Assembly: GCA_029101345.1 (NCBI GenBank)
Contig: JAQXQU010000101.1
Coordinates: 1 to 64,000, forward strand
From: Erysipelotrichaceae bacterium
GTDB lineage: Bacteria > Bacillota_I > Bacilli_A > Erysipelotrichales > Erysipelotrichaceae
Reading direction: 5' to 3'
Length of the DNA stretch: 64,000 nt
In this document: positions 18,591-27,481 of the stretch, in pieces
Position numbering within the stretch: position 1 is the stretch's first letter
Layout of the letters: every line of letters starts with the position of its first letter
Translations under genes and position numbers: made by a program
The notes under the pieces: model-generated
What the model saw: only the letters and a program-made list of their open reading frames with translations
Databases searched by the model: none
What the model was told of the DNA's origin: nothing

Positions 18591-21167
18591 ATGCTTGATC
18601 AGAAATATGAAGCAGCCAAAGTAGAAGATGGCAAATATCAGATGTGGCTTGATCGCAAGTATTTTGAGTGTGGGGACATGGCAAAGAAACCTTACTGCAT
18701 TGTCATTCCACCACCAAATGTCACAGGCAAACTCCATCTTGGGCATGCGATGGATAACACAATCCAGGATCTTCTTTCACGTTACAATCGTTTGAAAGGC
18801 TTTGATGTCTTATGGGTACCAGGCATGGACCATGCCGGCATTGCAACTCAGGCCAAGGTTGATGAAAGACTGAAGAAACAAGGTATTTCCCGTTATGACC
18901 TAGGAAGAGAGAAATTTCTGGATGTTGCTTGGGATTGGAAAAAGGAATATTCAGGCTTTATTCGTAACCAGTGGGCAAAGCTTGGCATTTCGGTTGATTA
19001 TCGCAAAGAAAGATTCACTCTTGATGAAGGCCTGTCAAGAGCTGTTCGTGAGGTTTTCGTCAAATACTATAAAGAAGGGCTGATTTATCAAGGACAGCGT
19101 GTAATCAACTGGGACCCAGTTGCCAAGACAGCTTTATCCAACATTGAAGTCATTCATAAGGATGTTGAAGGAAAGATGTACTATTTCCGTTATCATGTTG
19201 TTGATAGCGAGGAGACTTTTGATGTCGCTACAACAAGACCGGAAACCATGTTTGGTGATGTCTGCGTTGTTGTTCACCCTAAGGATGAAAAACTTAATCA
19301 TCTGATTGGCAAGAAGTGCATCAATCCTGCAAATGGTGATGTCTTACCTATTATTGGTGATGAATATATTGAAATGGGCTTTGGTACCGGTGCTATGAAA
19401 TGTACACCTGCTCATGACCCTAATGACTATCAGATTGCCTTAAGACATAATCTGAAAATGCCAATCTGCATGAATGAGGATGGCACTATGAATGAACTCT
19501 GTGGTGAATACAATGGACTTGATCGCTATGAGTGCCGTGAAAAGGTTGTGAAGGCAATTGAAGATGCCGGTCAGCTTGTGAAGATCGAAAAGATCAATCA
19601 CTCAGTAGGCCATTCAGAAAGAACTGGTGTTATGGTTGAACCATATCTCTCCAAGCAGTGGTTTGTTAAGATGAAGCCATTGGCTCAGGATGTTCTGGAT
19701 GCCCAGAAGAATGAAGACACCAAAATCAGCTTCTATCCAAAGAGATTTGAAAAGACCTTTAACCAATGGCTGGAAAATATCGAAGACTGGTGCATTTCCC
19801 GTCAGCTCTGGTGGGGTCATCGAATTCCAGTCTGGTATCACAATGAAACAGGGGAAATCTATTGTGAAGTAGATCCACCAGCAGATATTGAAAACTACCA
19901 TCAGGATGAAGATGTACTGGATACCTGGTTCTCATCAGCCTTGTGGCCATTCTCAACACTTGGCTGGCCAGAAGAAACCGAAGACTTCAAACGCTATTAC
20001 CCAACATCCTGCATGGTAACTGGTTATGATATCATTTTCTTCTGGGTCGCTAGAATGGCATTCTCAGCCCGTCATTTCACAAATAATGTTCCATTCCGTG
20101 ACTGCCTGATCCATGGCTTGATTCGTGATGAGAAGGGCAGAAAGATGTCAAAGTCTCTCGGCAATGGCATTGATCCAATCGATATCATCAACAAATACGG
20201 TTGCGATTCCTTAAGACTCTTCCTATCAACCAATTCAACACCAGGCCTTGATATGAACTTCTCAATGGAAAAGCTCGAAGCTGGTTGGAACTTCATCAAT
20301 AAGCTCTGGAATGCCTCAAGATTTGCCATGATGAATATCGATGAGGGCTACAGTTTCAAGGAACCTGTTGCCAAGACGGAAATAGATCATTGGATTCTTT
20401 CCAAGCTCAACAACATGATCAAGCAGGCAACAGTAAATCTTGATAAATATGAGTTCGCTATTGCCGGTAATGAAATTGAGAGCTTTGTCTGGAACGACTT
20501 CTGTTCCAGTTATATTGAATTTACAAAGCCAATCCTGATGGGTGATAACAAGGAAGCCAAGTATCAGACTCTTGATACACTGATTTATGTCTTAAGATCA
20601 ATTTTGATTGTTCTCCATCCATTCATCCCATTTGTCACTGAAGAAATCTACCAGGAACTCTTTGGCAAGGAAAAATCAATTGTCATTGAAAAATGGCCAG
20701 CAATCTTTGAAAAACTTGATGAAAAGAAGGCAACTGAAGTTGAAGTGCTGCTTGAAATCATCAAGATTACCCGTGAATTAAGATCAGAAAACAACCTAAA
20801 GCCTTCTAAGGAATTGAATATTGCCATTGAAGGCTATGACCTCAATGCCGACATGAAAGCGATTCTGAATCGCATGTGCAAGCTAAATGTTGTTGAGTCC
20901 ATTGATGGCGAAACCATTATTCGACCAATCACGGCAGGCAAGCTCAATTATCGCATGTCAGAAATTGTTGATAAAGCTGCTGAGCTGGCAAAGATTGAAA
21001 AGGAACTCGATCGCCTGGCTAGTGAAATCAAGCGTGGCGAGTCTATTCTTTCAAATCCGGGCTTCATTAGCAAAGCACCAGAAGCCAAGATCAATGCTGA
21101 AAAGGCAAAGCTTGACAAGAACAGGGCTTCATATGCGATGCTGTTAGAAAAAAAGAAGGAATTCTAA
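18591..21167 (+). CDS. valS: Valyl-tRNA synthetase
   Basis: PPPNVTGKLHLGHAM (HIGH), GRKMSKSLGNGIDP (KMSKS), C-terminal coiled coil. Confidence 0.96.
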   Translation: MLDQKYEAAKVEDGKYQMWLDRKYFECGDMAKKPYCIVIPPPNVTGKLHLGHAMDNTIQDLLSRYNRLKGFDVLWVPGMDHAGIATQAKVDERLKKQGISRYDLGREKFLDVAWDWKKEYSGFIRNQWAKLGISVDYRKERFTLDEGLSRAVREVFVKYYKEGLIYQGQRVINWDPVAKTALSNIEVIHKDVEGKMYYFRYHVVDSEETFDVATTRPETMFGDVCVVVHPKDEKLNHLIGKKCINPANGDVLPIIGDEYIEMGFGTGAMKCTPAHDPNDYQIALRHNLKMPICMNEDGTMNELCGEYNGLDRYECREKVVKAIEDAGQLVKIEKINHSVGHSERTGVMVEPYLSKQWFVKMKPLAQDVLDAQKNEDTKISFYPKRFEKTFNQWLENIEDWCISRQLWWGHRIPVWYHNETGEIYCEVDPPADIENYHQDEDVLDTWFSSALWPFSTLGWPEETEDFKRYYPTSCMVTGYDIIFFWVARMAFSARHFTNNVPFRDCLIHGLIRDEKGRKMSKSLGNGIDPIDIINKYGCDSLRLFLSTNSTPGLDMNFSMEKLEAGWNFINKLWNASRFAMMNIDEGYSFKEPVAKTEIDHWILSKLNNMIKQATVNLDKYEFAIAGNEIESFVWNDFCSSYIEFTKPILMGDNKEAKYQTLDTLIYVLRSILIVLHPFIPFVTEEIYQELFGKEKSIVIEKWPAIFEKLDEKKATEVEVLLEIIKITRELRSENNLKPSKELNIAIEGYDLNADMKAILNRMCKLNVVESIDGETIIRPITAGKLNYRMSEIVDKAAELAKIEKELDRLASEIKRGESILSNPGFISKAPEAKINAEKAKLDKNRASYAMLLEKKKEF

Positions 21168-22096
21168 TGAAGAAAAAGGCTTTGTTGCTTGGAGCAGGAG
21201 CAGTTGCTCTTGCTTATGGCGGTGTCTTGGAATACTTCTTTGATTTTGCCTTTAAAAGGGATGATCAGTTCTATGATGATCCCCTTGACTTTTCCTATCA
21301 GGGTGAAGAACTAGCGGAAAAGAAAAAGGAACGGGCCGAACTTGAAAAATGGCTTGCTGAATCCAAAACTACCAATGGTTATATCAAGTCTTTTGATGGC
21401 CTTGATCTCTTTGGTGTCATTATTGAAAACAACGCTACCAAAAACTATCTCATCATTGTCCATGGCATGCGCTCAGATCATATGATGATGCTAAAAAGCG
21501 CATATGAGTTCTCCAATCTTGGTTATAATATTCTTTTGATTGATCAAAGGGCTAATGGCAAATCCCAAGGAGAGCATATGACCTATGGCTTTAAGGAAAG
21601 CATTGATATTGCCCAATGGATTGAGATGCTTGATAATCGGATAGCTGATTGCCGGATAGCTCTTTATGGTGTTTCCATGGGTGCTGCATCAGTTATGCTT
21701 AGCCTGCGAAACAAACTTCCACAATCAGTCAAATGTATTGTTGAAGATTGCGGCTATACTAGTGCCTATGATGCTTTTTCCCATATTCTGAAGAAGGATT
21801 TCAAACTCCCAAGTTGGCCGCTGCTTCCTAGTGTCCTGGCATTAGCCAAAAGACGAATTGGTGTTTCAATTGCTGAAGCTGCACCTATTGATGCCTTAAA
21901 GGACAATGAGATTCCTATTCTCTTTGTCCATGGAACCGCTGATGACTTTGTTCCATTTGAAATGGCCAAAAAGCTCTATCATGCCAACAAAGGCATCAAG
22001 AAGTTCTATCCAGTTGAAGGAAAGGGCCATTCAGTAGCTAGCGATGATCCTGATTACTATCAGAATATCAATTCATTTATCAGTGATTATCTGTAG
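21167..22096 (+). CDS. Alpha/beta hydrolase, membrane-anchored, YqkD/BAAT-like
   Basis: N-terminal hydrophobic segment; IIVHGMRSDH, LIDQRANGKSQG, YGVSMGAASVML nucleophile elbow, HGTADDFVPFEMA, GKGHSVA. Confidence 0.85.
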   Translation: MKKKALLLGAGAVALAYGGVLEYFFDFAFKRDDQFYDDPLDFSYQGEELAEKKKERAELEKWLAESKTTNGYIKSFDGLDLFGVIIENNATKNYLIIVHGMRSDHMMMLKSAYEFSNLGYNILLIDQRANGKSQGEHMTYGFKESIDIAQWIEMLDNRIADCRIALYGVSMGAASVMLSLRNKLPQSVKCIVEDCGYTSAYDAFSHILKKDFKLPSWPLLPSVLALAKRRIGVSIAEAAPIDALKDNEIPILFVHGTADDFVPFEMAKKLYHANKGIKKFYPVEGKGHSVASDDPDYYQNINSFISDYL

Positions 22097-22114
22097 TTTA
22101 CTTTTGCAAATACT

Positions 22115-22320
22115 TAATCTATAATGGTAAGGAACTGTGATTAGGACATGATCCTGATGACAAATGCCTAGAGAATCTGTGGCTGGTGTAAACAGATGTG
22201 ATGTCATCATGATTACTACCTATGAGTGTCTGCCAATAACAGACCGTTTACCGCGTTAAGGATAAGAGTTAAAAATAAGGTGGTACCGCGCATTAGCGCC
22301 CTTGGTAGCACCTTTTTATT
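22115..22320 (+). promoter_or_regulatory. T-box leader upstream of thrS
   Basis: AATAAGGTGGTACCGCGCA T-box core and terminator arm GCGCCCTTGGTAGCACCTTTTTATT; TATAAT at 22120-22125. Confidence 0.9.
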
Positions 22321-22333
22321 TGGGAGGAAGAAA

Positions 22334-24085
22334 ATGAATATCAAGGAAAATCTGGAACTGAATACGCTCAACCATTCCTGTGCCCATTTATTGGCACAGG
22401 CTGTATCCCATCTTTATCCAGGTGCCAAATTCTGGGTTGGTCCTGTCATTGATGATGGCTTCTATTATGATATTGATTTAGGTGATCAGGCAATCAAGGA
22501 AGAGGATTTAGCAAGAATCGAAAAGGAAATGAAGAAGATTGCCAAGGATGGCAAGCGGATTGTCCGTAAAGAACTTAGCCGTGAAGAAGCATTGGAGATG
22601 TTCAAGGATGATCCTTACAAGCTCGACCTTATTGATAGAATGCCTGATGATAATGTTATCAGCTGCTATAGCCAAGGCGATTTTACTGATTTATGTCGTG
22701 GTCCTCATGTTGAGTCAGTCAAGGAGCTCAAGCATTTTAAACTGATCAAACATTCAGGCGCATATTGGAAAGGTGATGCCAAGAACAAGATGCTGCAGAG
22801 AATCTATGGTGTCGCTTTCTATAATGAAGAAGATCTTGACCAGTATCTAAAGGAACTGCAGGAAGCCAAAGAACGTGATCACCGTAAGATAGGCAAGGAA
22901 CGGGAAATCTTCATGACTCACGAATATGTTGGTGCCGGCATGCCTATGTGGTTGCCAAATGGTGCAATTATTCGTAAGGAACTGGAAAACTATATCTACA
23001 ACAAGGAAAGAAAGATGGGTTACCAGCATGTCTATACACCTTGTGTTGGTACTGACAAGCTCTATAAGACCTCAGGCCATTGGGATCATTACCAGGCCAA
23101 TATGTTCCCAATTATGCAGGTTGATGATGAGACTTTTGTTCTAAGACCAATGAACTGTCCTCATCATATGCTTGTCTATAAGAATAAGCTGCATTCCTAT
23201 CGTGACTTGCCTATACGTATTGGTGAATTTGCGACCGATTTCCGTTATGAAGCTTCTGGTGCTGTCAAAGGTTTGGAAAGAGTCCGTTGCATGTGTCAGA
23301 ATGATGCACATCTCTTTGTAACTCCTGAACAGATTGGTGAAGAATTCAAGAAGGTTGTTTCTTTGATTCTTGAAGTCTATAAGGATTTTGGCATCAATAA
23401 CTATAAGTTCCGTCTTTCACTCAGAGATCCTGAAGACAAGGAAAAGTACTTTGATGATGACGAGATGTGGAATACAGCTGAAAATAAGCTAAGAGAAGTT
23501 CTTAATGAATTAGGTGTTGAATACTTTGAGGCTATTGGTGAAGCTGCATTCTATGGACCTAAGCTAGATGTTGAAGTAAAACCGGCAATTGGTCCAGAAA
23601 TCACTTTATCAACATGTCAGCTTGACTTCCTGCTTCCAAGAAGATTTGAATTGACATATATTGATAAAAATGGTGAAAAGGCAACACCGGTAGTCTTGCA
23701 CCGTGCAATCTTTGGAACTTTTGACCGCTTTACTGCTTTCATCATCGAAGAAACCAAGGGCGTCTTCCCATTATGGTTGGCACCAGAACAGGTAACAATA
23801 GTCCCAGTTCATCATGAAATGCATTTGGAATATGCTAAGAAGATTGAAGAATTGCTGCTTGAAAAGGACATTCGTGTAAATGTTGATGCCCGTAATGAAA
23901 AGCTTGGCTATCGCATCAGAGAAGCTCAGATCAAGAAAGTGCCTGTGGAAATTGTTGTTGGTGAAAACGAAGTAAGCAGTGGCACTGTTAATGTCAGAAG
24001 ATATGGCAAACAGGGTTCACAAACCATGACTATTGATGAACTGGTTGAAACCCTAGTATCAGAAATCAAGAATCGTGTTCATTAA
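22334..24085 (+). CDS. thrS: Threonyl-tRNA synthetase (TGS domain apparently absent)
   Basis: SCAHLLAQAVSHLYPGAKFWVGPVIDDGFYYD, CYSQGDFTDLCRGPHV, RPMNCPHHMLVY; start at ATG 22334 with SD GGGAGGAAG, immediately preceding the editing domain. Confidence 0.94.
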   Translation: MNIKENLELNTLNHSCAHLLAQAVSHLYPGAKFWVGPVIDDGFYYDIDLGDQAIKEEDLARIEKEMKKIAKDGKRIVRKELSREEALEMFKDDPYKLDLIDRMPDDNVISCYSQGDFTDLCRGPHVESVKELKHFKLIKHSGAYWKGDAKNKMLQRIYGVAFYNEEDLDQYLKELQEAKERDHRKIGKEREIFMTHEYVGAGMPMWLPNGAIIRKELENYIYNKERKMGYQHVYTPCVGTDKLYKTSGHWDHYQANMFPIMQVDDETFVLRPMNCPHHMLVYKNKLHSYRDLPIRIGEFATDFRYEASGAVKGLERVRCMCQNDAHLFVTPEQIGEEFKKVVSLILEVYKDFGINNYKFRLSLRDPEDKEKYFDDDEMWNTAENKLREVLNELGVEYFEAIGEAAFYGPKLDVEVKPAIGPEITLSTCQLDFLLPRRFELTYIDKNGEKATPVVLHRAIFGTFDRFTAFIIEETKGVFPLWLAPEQVTIVPVHHEMHLEYAKKIEELLLEKDIRVNVDARNEKLGYRIREAQIKKVPVEIVVGENEVSSGTVNVRRYGKQGSQTMTIDELVETLVSEIKNRVH

Positions 24086-24090
24086 AAAAA

Positions 24091-24120
24091 TAACTGTCTA
24101 GCATAAGTGCTAGACAGTTT
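24091..24120. terminator. Bidirectional terminator between convergent thrS and mgtE
   Basis: Perfect 12-bp inverted repeat AACTGTCTAGCA-TAAG-TGCTAGACAGTT with flanking A and T runs. Confidence 0.85.
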
Positions 24121-24123
24121 TCA

Positions 24124-25515
24124 TTAGACAATATGCAGTAAATTGATGAGCAATAGCCATGCTAAGCCATAATAGGTTACAACTGCCACCAGGTCGTTGA
24201 CTGTTGTAATCAATGGTCCTGAGGCAACAGCTGGATCTACCCCAAGTTTATGGAAGAACATAGGAATCAGGGTACCAGTAAGCGATGAAATGATCATTGA
24301 GCACATTAAGGCAATGCCAACACAGCCAGAAATCAGGAAAGCCTGATGAAGAGGGTTGCCTTTGAAAAGATGGATATATAGTCCGATAATAACAAAAGTC
24401 ACAAGTCCGAGCAGCATGCCATTGCATAAGCCGACTTTGACTTCCTTGCCAACAAGTTTCAGCTTTTCCTTGCCTTGCAGATTCTCATCCATCAGTACAC
24501 GGATTGTAACAGCCAGTGATTGGGTTCCGACATTGCCGGACATATCAAGAATCAGGGACTGGAAGCAGATGACAATCGGAAGTGTTGCGACAACAGCCTC
24601 AAAAATGCCAACGACACTCGATACAGCTATGCCCAATACCAGAAGGGCAATTAGCCATGGAAGACGCTTTTTCATGGATTCTCCTGTTGTTTCCTGCAGA
24701 TCTTCTTCAGCAGTCAAACCAGCCAGCTTGGCATAATCGTCACCCATTTCATCATCAACTGCTTCAATGATATCCTGGGATGTGATAACGCCAATGACAT
24801 TTAGATCTTCATTTAGAACTGGCAGGGAATCTTCGGCGTAGTCCTTGATTCTTTCAATTGATTCATTGATCTTTTCGTGATCATTTAGATAGGGATAGGA
24901 AGTCATGATGAGTTCATCGAGGTCAACGCCATCCCTTGCTCTAATCAGATCCTTTAAATCCATGGCTCCATAGAATTTGCCTTCGGCATCTTCTACATAG
25001 ATGGTTGAAATATTGTCATTGTCAGCTGCCTGATTGATCAGTTCACGCATTGCTTCCCTGACTGACAGACCTTTCTTGATCAGGATGAAGTTGGTAGTCA
25101 TATATGATCCGATTTCATCATCTTCATATGATTGGATCAGTTCAATATCTTCTACTGATTCCTCATCCATCAGATCAGTAATGGCTTCTGAAACTTCATC
25201 ATCCATTTCTTCCAGAACATCAACTGCATCATCAGAATCCATGAAAGACAGGACTTCTGCTGCTTGTTCGAGTTCGATTTCCAGGAAGTATTCATCAACA
25301 TTTTCAATATAGGAGAAGATTTCAGAAATCATCTCAGAACCAAGAATTGGATAGAGATGTTTTCTTTCTTCAGGTGTCAGATGCTCAAAAGCACCAGCTA
25401 TATCGTTCTCATGGTAATCAGAAAGCTTTTCCTTGATTTCTTCATTACTTAGGCCAGAACGGATGATACCGATGATTTCATCGATGAATTTGAATTCATT
25501 GTTTTCGTTTTCCAT
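24124..25515 (-). CDS. mgtE: Magnesium transporter MgtE
   Basis: N-terminal MgtE domain (ADVLEEMDDEVSEAITDLMDEESVEDIE), CBS pair, TM domain LILDMSGNVGTQSLAVTIR, DPAVASGPLITTVNDLVAVVTYYGLAW. Confidence 0.96.
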   Translation of the reverse strand: MENENNEFKFIDEIIGIIRSGLSNEEIKEKLSDYHENDIAGAFEHLTPEERKHLYPILGSEMISEIFSYIENVDEYFLEIELEQAAEVLSFMDSDDAVDVLEEMDDEVSEAITDLMDEESVEDIELIQSYEDDEIGSYMTTNFILIKKGLSVREAMRELINQAADNDNISTIYVEDAEGKFYGAMDLKDLIRARDGVDLDELIMTSYPYLNDHEKINESIERIKDYAEDSLPVLNEDLNVIGVITSQDIIEAVDDEMGDDYAKLAGLTAEEDLQETTGESMKKRLPWLIALLVLGIAVSSVVGIFEAVVATLPIVICFQSLILDMSGNVGTQSLAVTIRVLMDENLQGKEKLKLVGKEVKVGLCNGMLLGLVTFVIIGLYIHLFKGNPLHQAFLISGCVGIALMCSMIISSLTGTLIPMFFHKLGVDPAVASGPLITTVNDLVAVVTYYGLAWLLLINLLHIV

Positions 25516-25516
25516 A

Positions 25517-25582
25517 TTTGCCTCCTTTTTTAATTTAAGCAGGCAAAACTATCATCAAAGGACAAAGGAGCCCTTTGATAGT
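25517..25582 (-). promoter_or_regulatory. Candidate structured 5' UTR/attenuator of mgtE
   Basis: Minus strand: ACTATCAAAGG...CCTTTGATGATAGT hairpin, alternative CAAAGG-GCT-CCTTTG hairpin, and TTTGCCTGCTT...AAGGAGGCAAA pairing the mgtE SD with one mismatch. Confidence 0.5.
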
Positions 25583-25638
25583 GTCGTGTCTGCTTTAGAT
25601 GCTATGTATGTATCTGTACAACTATCCGGGTGTTCCAT
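25555..25638 (-). CDS. Putative 27-aa leader peptide upstream of mgtE (MEHPDSCTDTYIASKADTTLSKGSFVL)
   Basis: Minus-strand AAAAGGAGGACTTT-ATG (strong SD at good spacing) followed by 27 codons and TGA TGA TAG; a further in-frame ATG lies 21 nt upstream; 3' half lies within hairpin arms. Confidence 0.55.
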   Translation of the reverse strand: MEHPDSCTDTYIASKADTTLSKGSFVL

Positions 25639-25669
25639 AAAGTCCTCCTTTTCCATGTCTATTTTAGCA

Positions 25670-25697
25670 TAAGAAAAAAGCGTAGATACGCTTTTTC
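25670..25697 (-). terminator. Terminator after proS
   Basis: Minus strand AAAAAGCGTA-TC-TACGCTTTTTTC. Confidence 0.75.
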
Positions 25698-27385
25698 TAA
25701 TGGCATTTTTCAACTAATTCAGCAATGGCTTCGTCAACACTGAGTTCTTTTGCTTCAGAGGCATTGCGTGGCTTGAGTTCAACAATGCCTTCCTTGGCCT
25801 TCCTGCCAACATTGATACGGTAAGGAATGCCAATCAGTTCAGAGTCATTGAATTTGACACCTGGCCTTTCATCACGGTCATCAAGAATGCACTCAACTCC
25901 CAAATCATTTAGACGATCATAGATTTCATTGCCAATTCGGACCTGTTCCTCATCCTTGGTGGCCATTATCAGGATGATGACCTTGTATGGAGCAATATTC
26001 AGTGGCCAGATAATGCCTTTTTCATCATGGTTCTGTTCAACAATGGCGGCCATTGTTCTTCCTAGACCAATGCCATATGATCCCATCCAGACATCCTGCA
26101 GCTTATTTGCTTCATCGGCATACTGCAGTTCCATTGCCTTAGCATATTTTGTACCCAGTTTGAAGGTATTGCCAATTTCAATGCCTTTTTCAAAGTAAAG
26201 CTTGCCACCACAGATAGGGCAAATATCACCTTCCTTGACATTGACAATATCACCACATAGATCATAGCTAAAGTCGGATAGATTGCAATTGATGTAGTGA
26301 TAGCCGTTTTCGTTGGCACCAACTATGAAGTTCTTCATATTGAGAACATCACGGTCAACAACAATTCTTGCGCCCTTTAGTCCAACTGGACCACAATAGC
26401 CAGGAACTGCATTGGAAGCAGCAATCAGTTCATCGCTGGCAAAGCCGATTTCCTTAGCTCCCAGGAGCTTGAGAACCTTGGTTTCATTGAGTTCACGATC
26501 ACCTCTGATAAAGAGGATGGTCAATTGGCCATCAACATCCATCAACAATGCCTTGACTGACTTGCTATAAGGCATCTTGAGGAAATCGCAGACTTCTTCA
26601 ATTGATTTCTGATGAGGTGTTTCAACCTTTGCAAGCTGCTTTGTCTCTTCATTTTCACAAGCAGACTCTACACATTCAGCAATCTCAATATTTGATGAGA
26701 AAGCACATCTGTCACATTTGACAACCGTATCTTCGCCAATAGGGGAGATAGCCTGGAATTCTTCTGATAAAAGGCCACCCATGATGCCAGTATCAGCTTT
26801 GACAATGGAATATTTGATGCCCATTTCATCAAAAGAAGCCTTATAGGCATTGAACATCTTCTGATAGGATACATCAAGTCCTGCTTCATCCTTGTCAAAG
26901 GAATAAGCATCCTTCATGACAAATTCCTTTACTCTGATCAGACCATAGCGGGCACGAGGTTCATCGCGGTATTTGGTTTGGAACTGATAGAGGTTGAATG
27001 GCATGTTCTTATAGGACTTGATCATGGACTTGGCTGCAAAAGCAAAGAGCTCTTCATGGGTAGGCCCAAGACAGAAGTCCTTGCAGTTACGGTCTTTCAA
27101 GGAAAAGACCGAGGGGCCGAAACCTGCTAGTCTTCCCGATTTATCGTAATATTCACTGGCAATAAGTGCCGGCATTTTCAGCTCCTGGGCACCCGCCTTG
27201 TTCATATGCTTGCGTATGATGTTCTCAATGTTGTTTTGGACCTTTAGTCCCATTGGGAGCATCATATAGACACCTGCTGAAGTCTTTTTGATATAGCCAG
27301 CCTTGACAAGAAGATTGCCACTATCTGAATCTTCGTCTCTGACATCTTCACGCAATGTGAAGAAATAGGATTCCTTTAACTTCAT
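25697..27385 (-). CDS. proS: Prolyl-tRNA synthetase (bacterial type with INS domain)
   Basis: SAGVYMMLPMGLKVQNNIENIIR, LGPTHEELF, RYGLIRVKEFVMKDAYSFD, GSYGIGLGRTMAAIVEQ. Confidence 0.96.
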   Translation of the reverse strand: MKLKESYFFTLREDVRDEDSDSGNLLVKAGYIKKTSAGVYMMLPMGLKVQNNIENIIRKHMNKAGAQELKMPALIASEYYDKSGRLAGFGPSVFSLKDRNCKDFCLGPTHEELFAFAAKSMIKSYKNMPFNLYQFQTKYRDEPRARYGLIRVKEFVMKDAYSFDKDEAGLDVSYQKMFNAYKASFDEMGIKYSIVKADTGIMGGLLSEEFQAISPIGEDTVVKCDRCAFSSNIEIAECVESACENEETKQLAKVETPHQKSIEEVCDFLKMPYSKSVKALLMDVDGQLTILFIRGDRELNETKVLKLLGAKEIGFASDELIAASNAVPGYCGPVGLKGARIVVDRDVLNMKNFIVGANENGYHYINCNLSDFSYDLCGDIVNVKEGDICPICGGKLYFEKGIEIGNTFKLGTKYAKAMELQYADEANKLQDVWMGSYGIGLGRTMAAIVEQNHDEKGIIWPLNIAPYKVIILIMATKDEEQVRIGNEIYDRLNDLGVECILDDRDERPGVKFNDSELIGIPYRINVGRKAKEGIVELKPRNASEAKELSVDEAIAELVEKCH

Positions 27386-27481
27386 AAGCTTCCTCCTTAA
27401 ACTACTTGATTATATCATATTAAACTTTTTTTATCCCTTTAGGATGTTTGTATGATAAGATATCTGCAATAAGAGGTGAAT

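Noticed and set aside
22226-22333. N-terminal 36-aa extension of the thrS ORF (MSANNRPFTALRIRVKNK...)
   Set aside because: This stretch is T-box antiterminator/terminator RNA; the true start is ATG 22334 behind a good SD.
25516-25670. M-box (ykoK) Mg2+ riboswitch upstream of mgtE
   Set aside because: Leader is only about 150 nt including the proS terminator, and I do not recognise the conserved M-box core; a covariance search is needed to exclude it formally.
25433-25672. 79-aa plus-strand ORF over the mgtE leader region
   Set aside because: Antisense to mgtE start and its leader; the minus-strand small ORF has the strong SD, this one does not.
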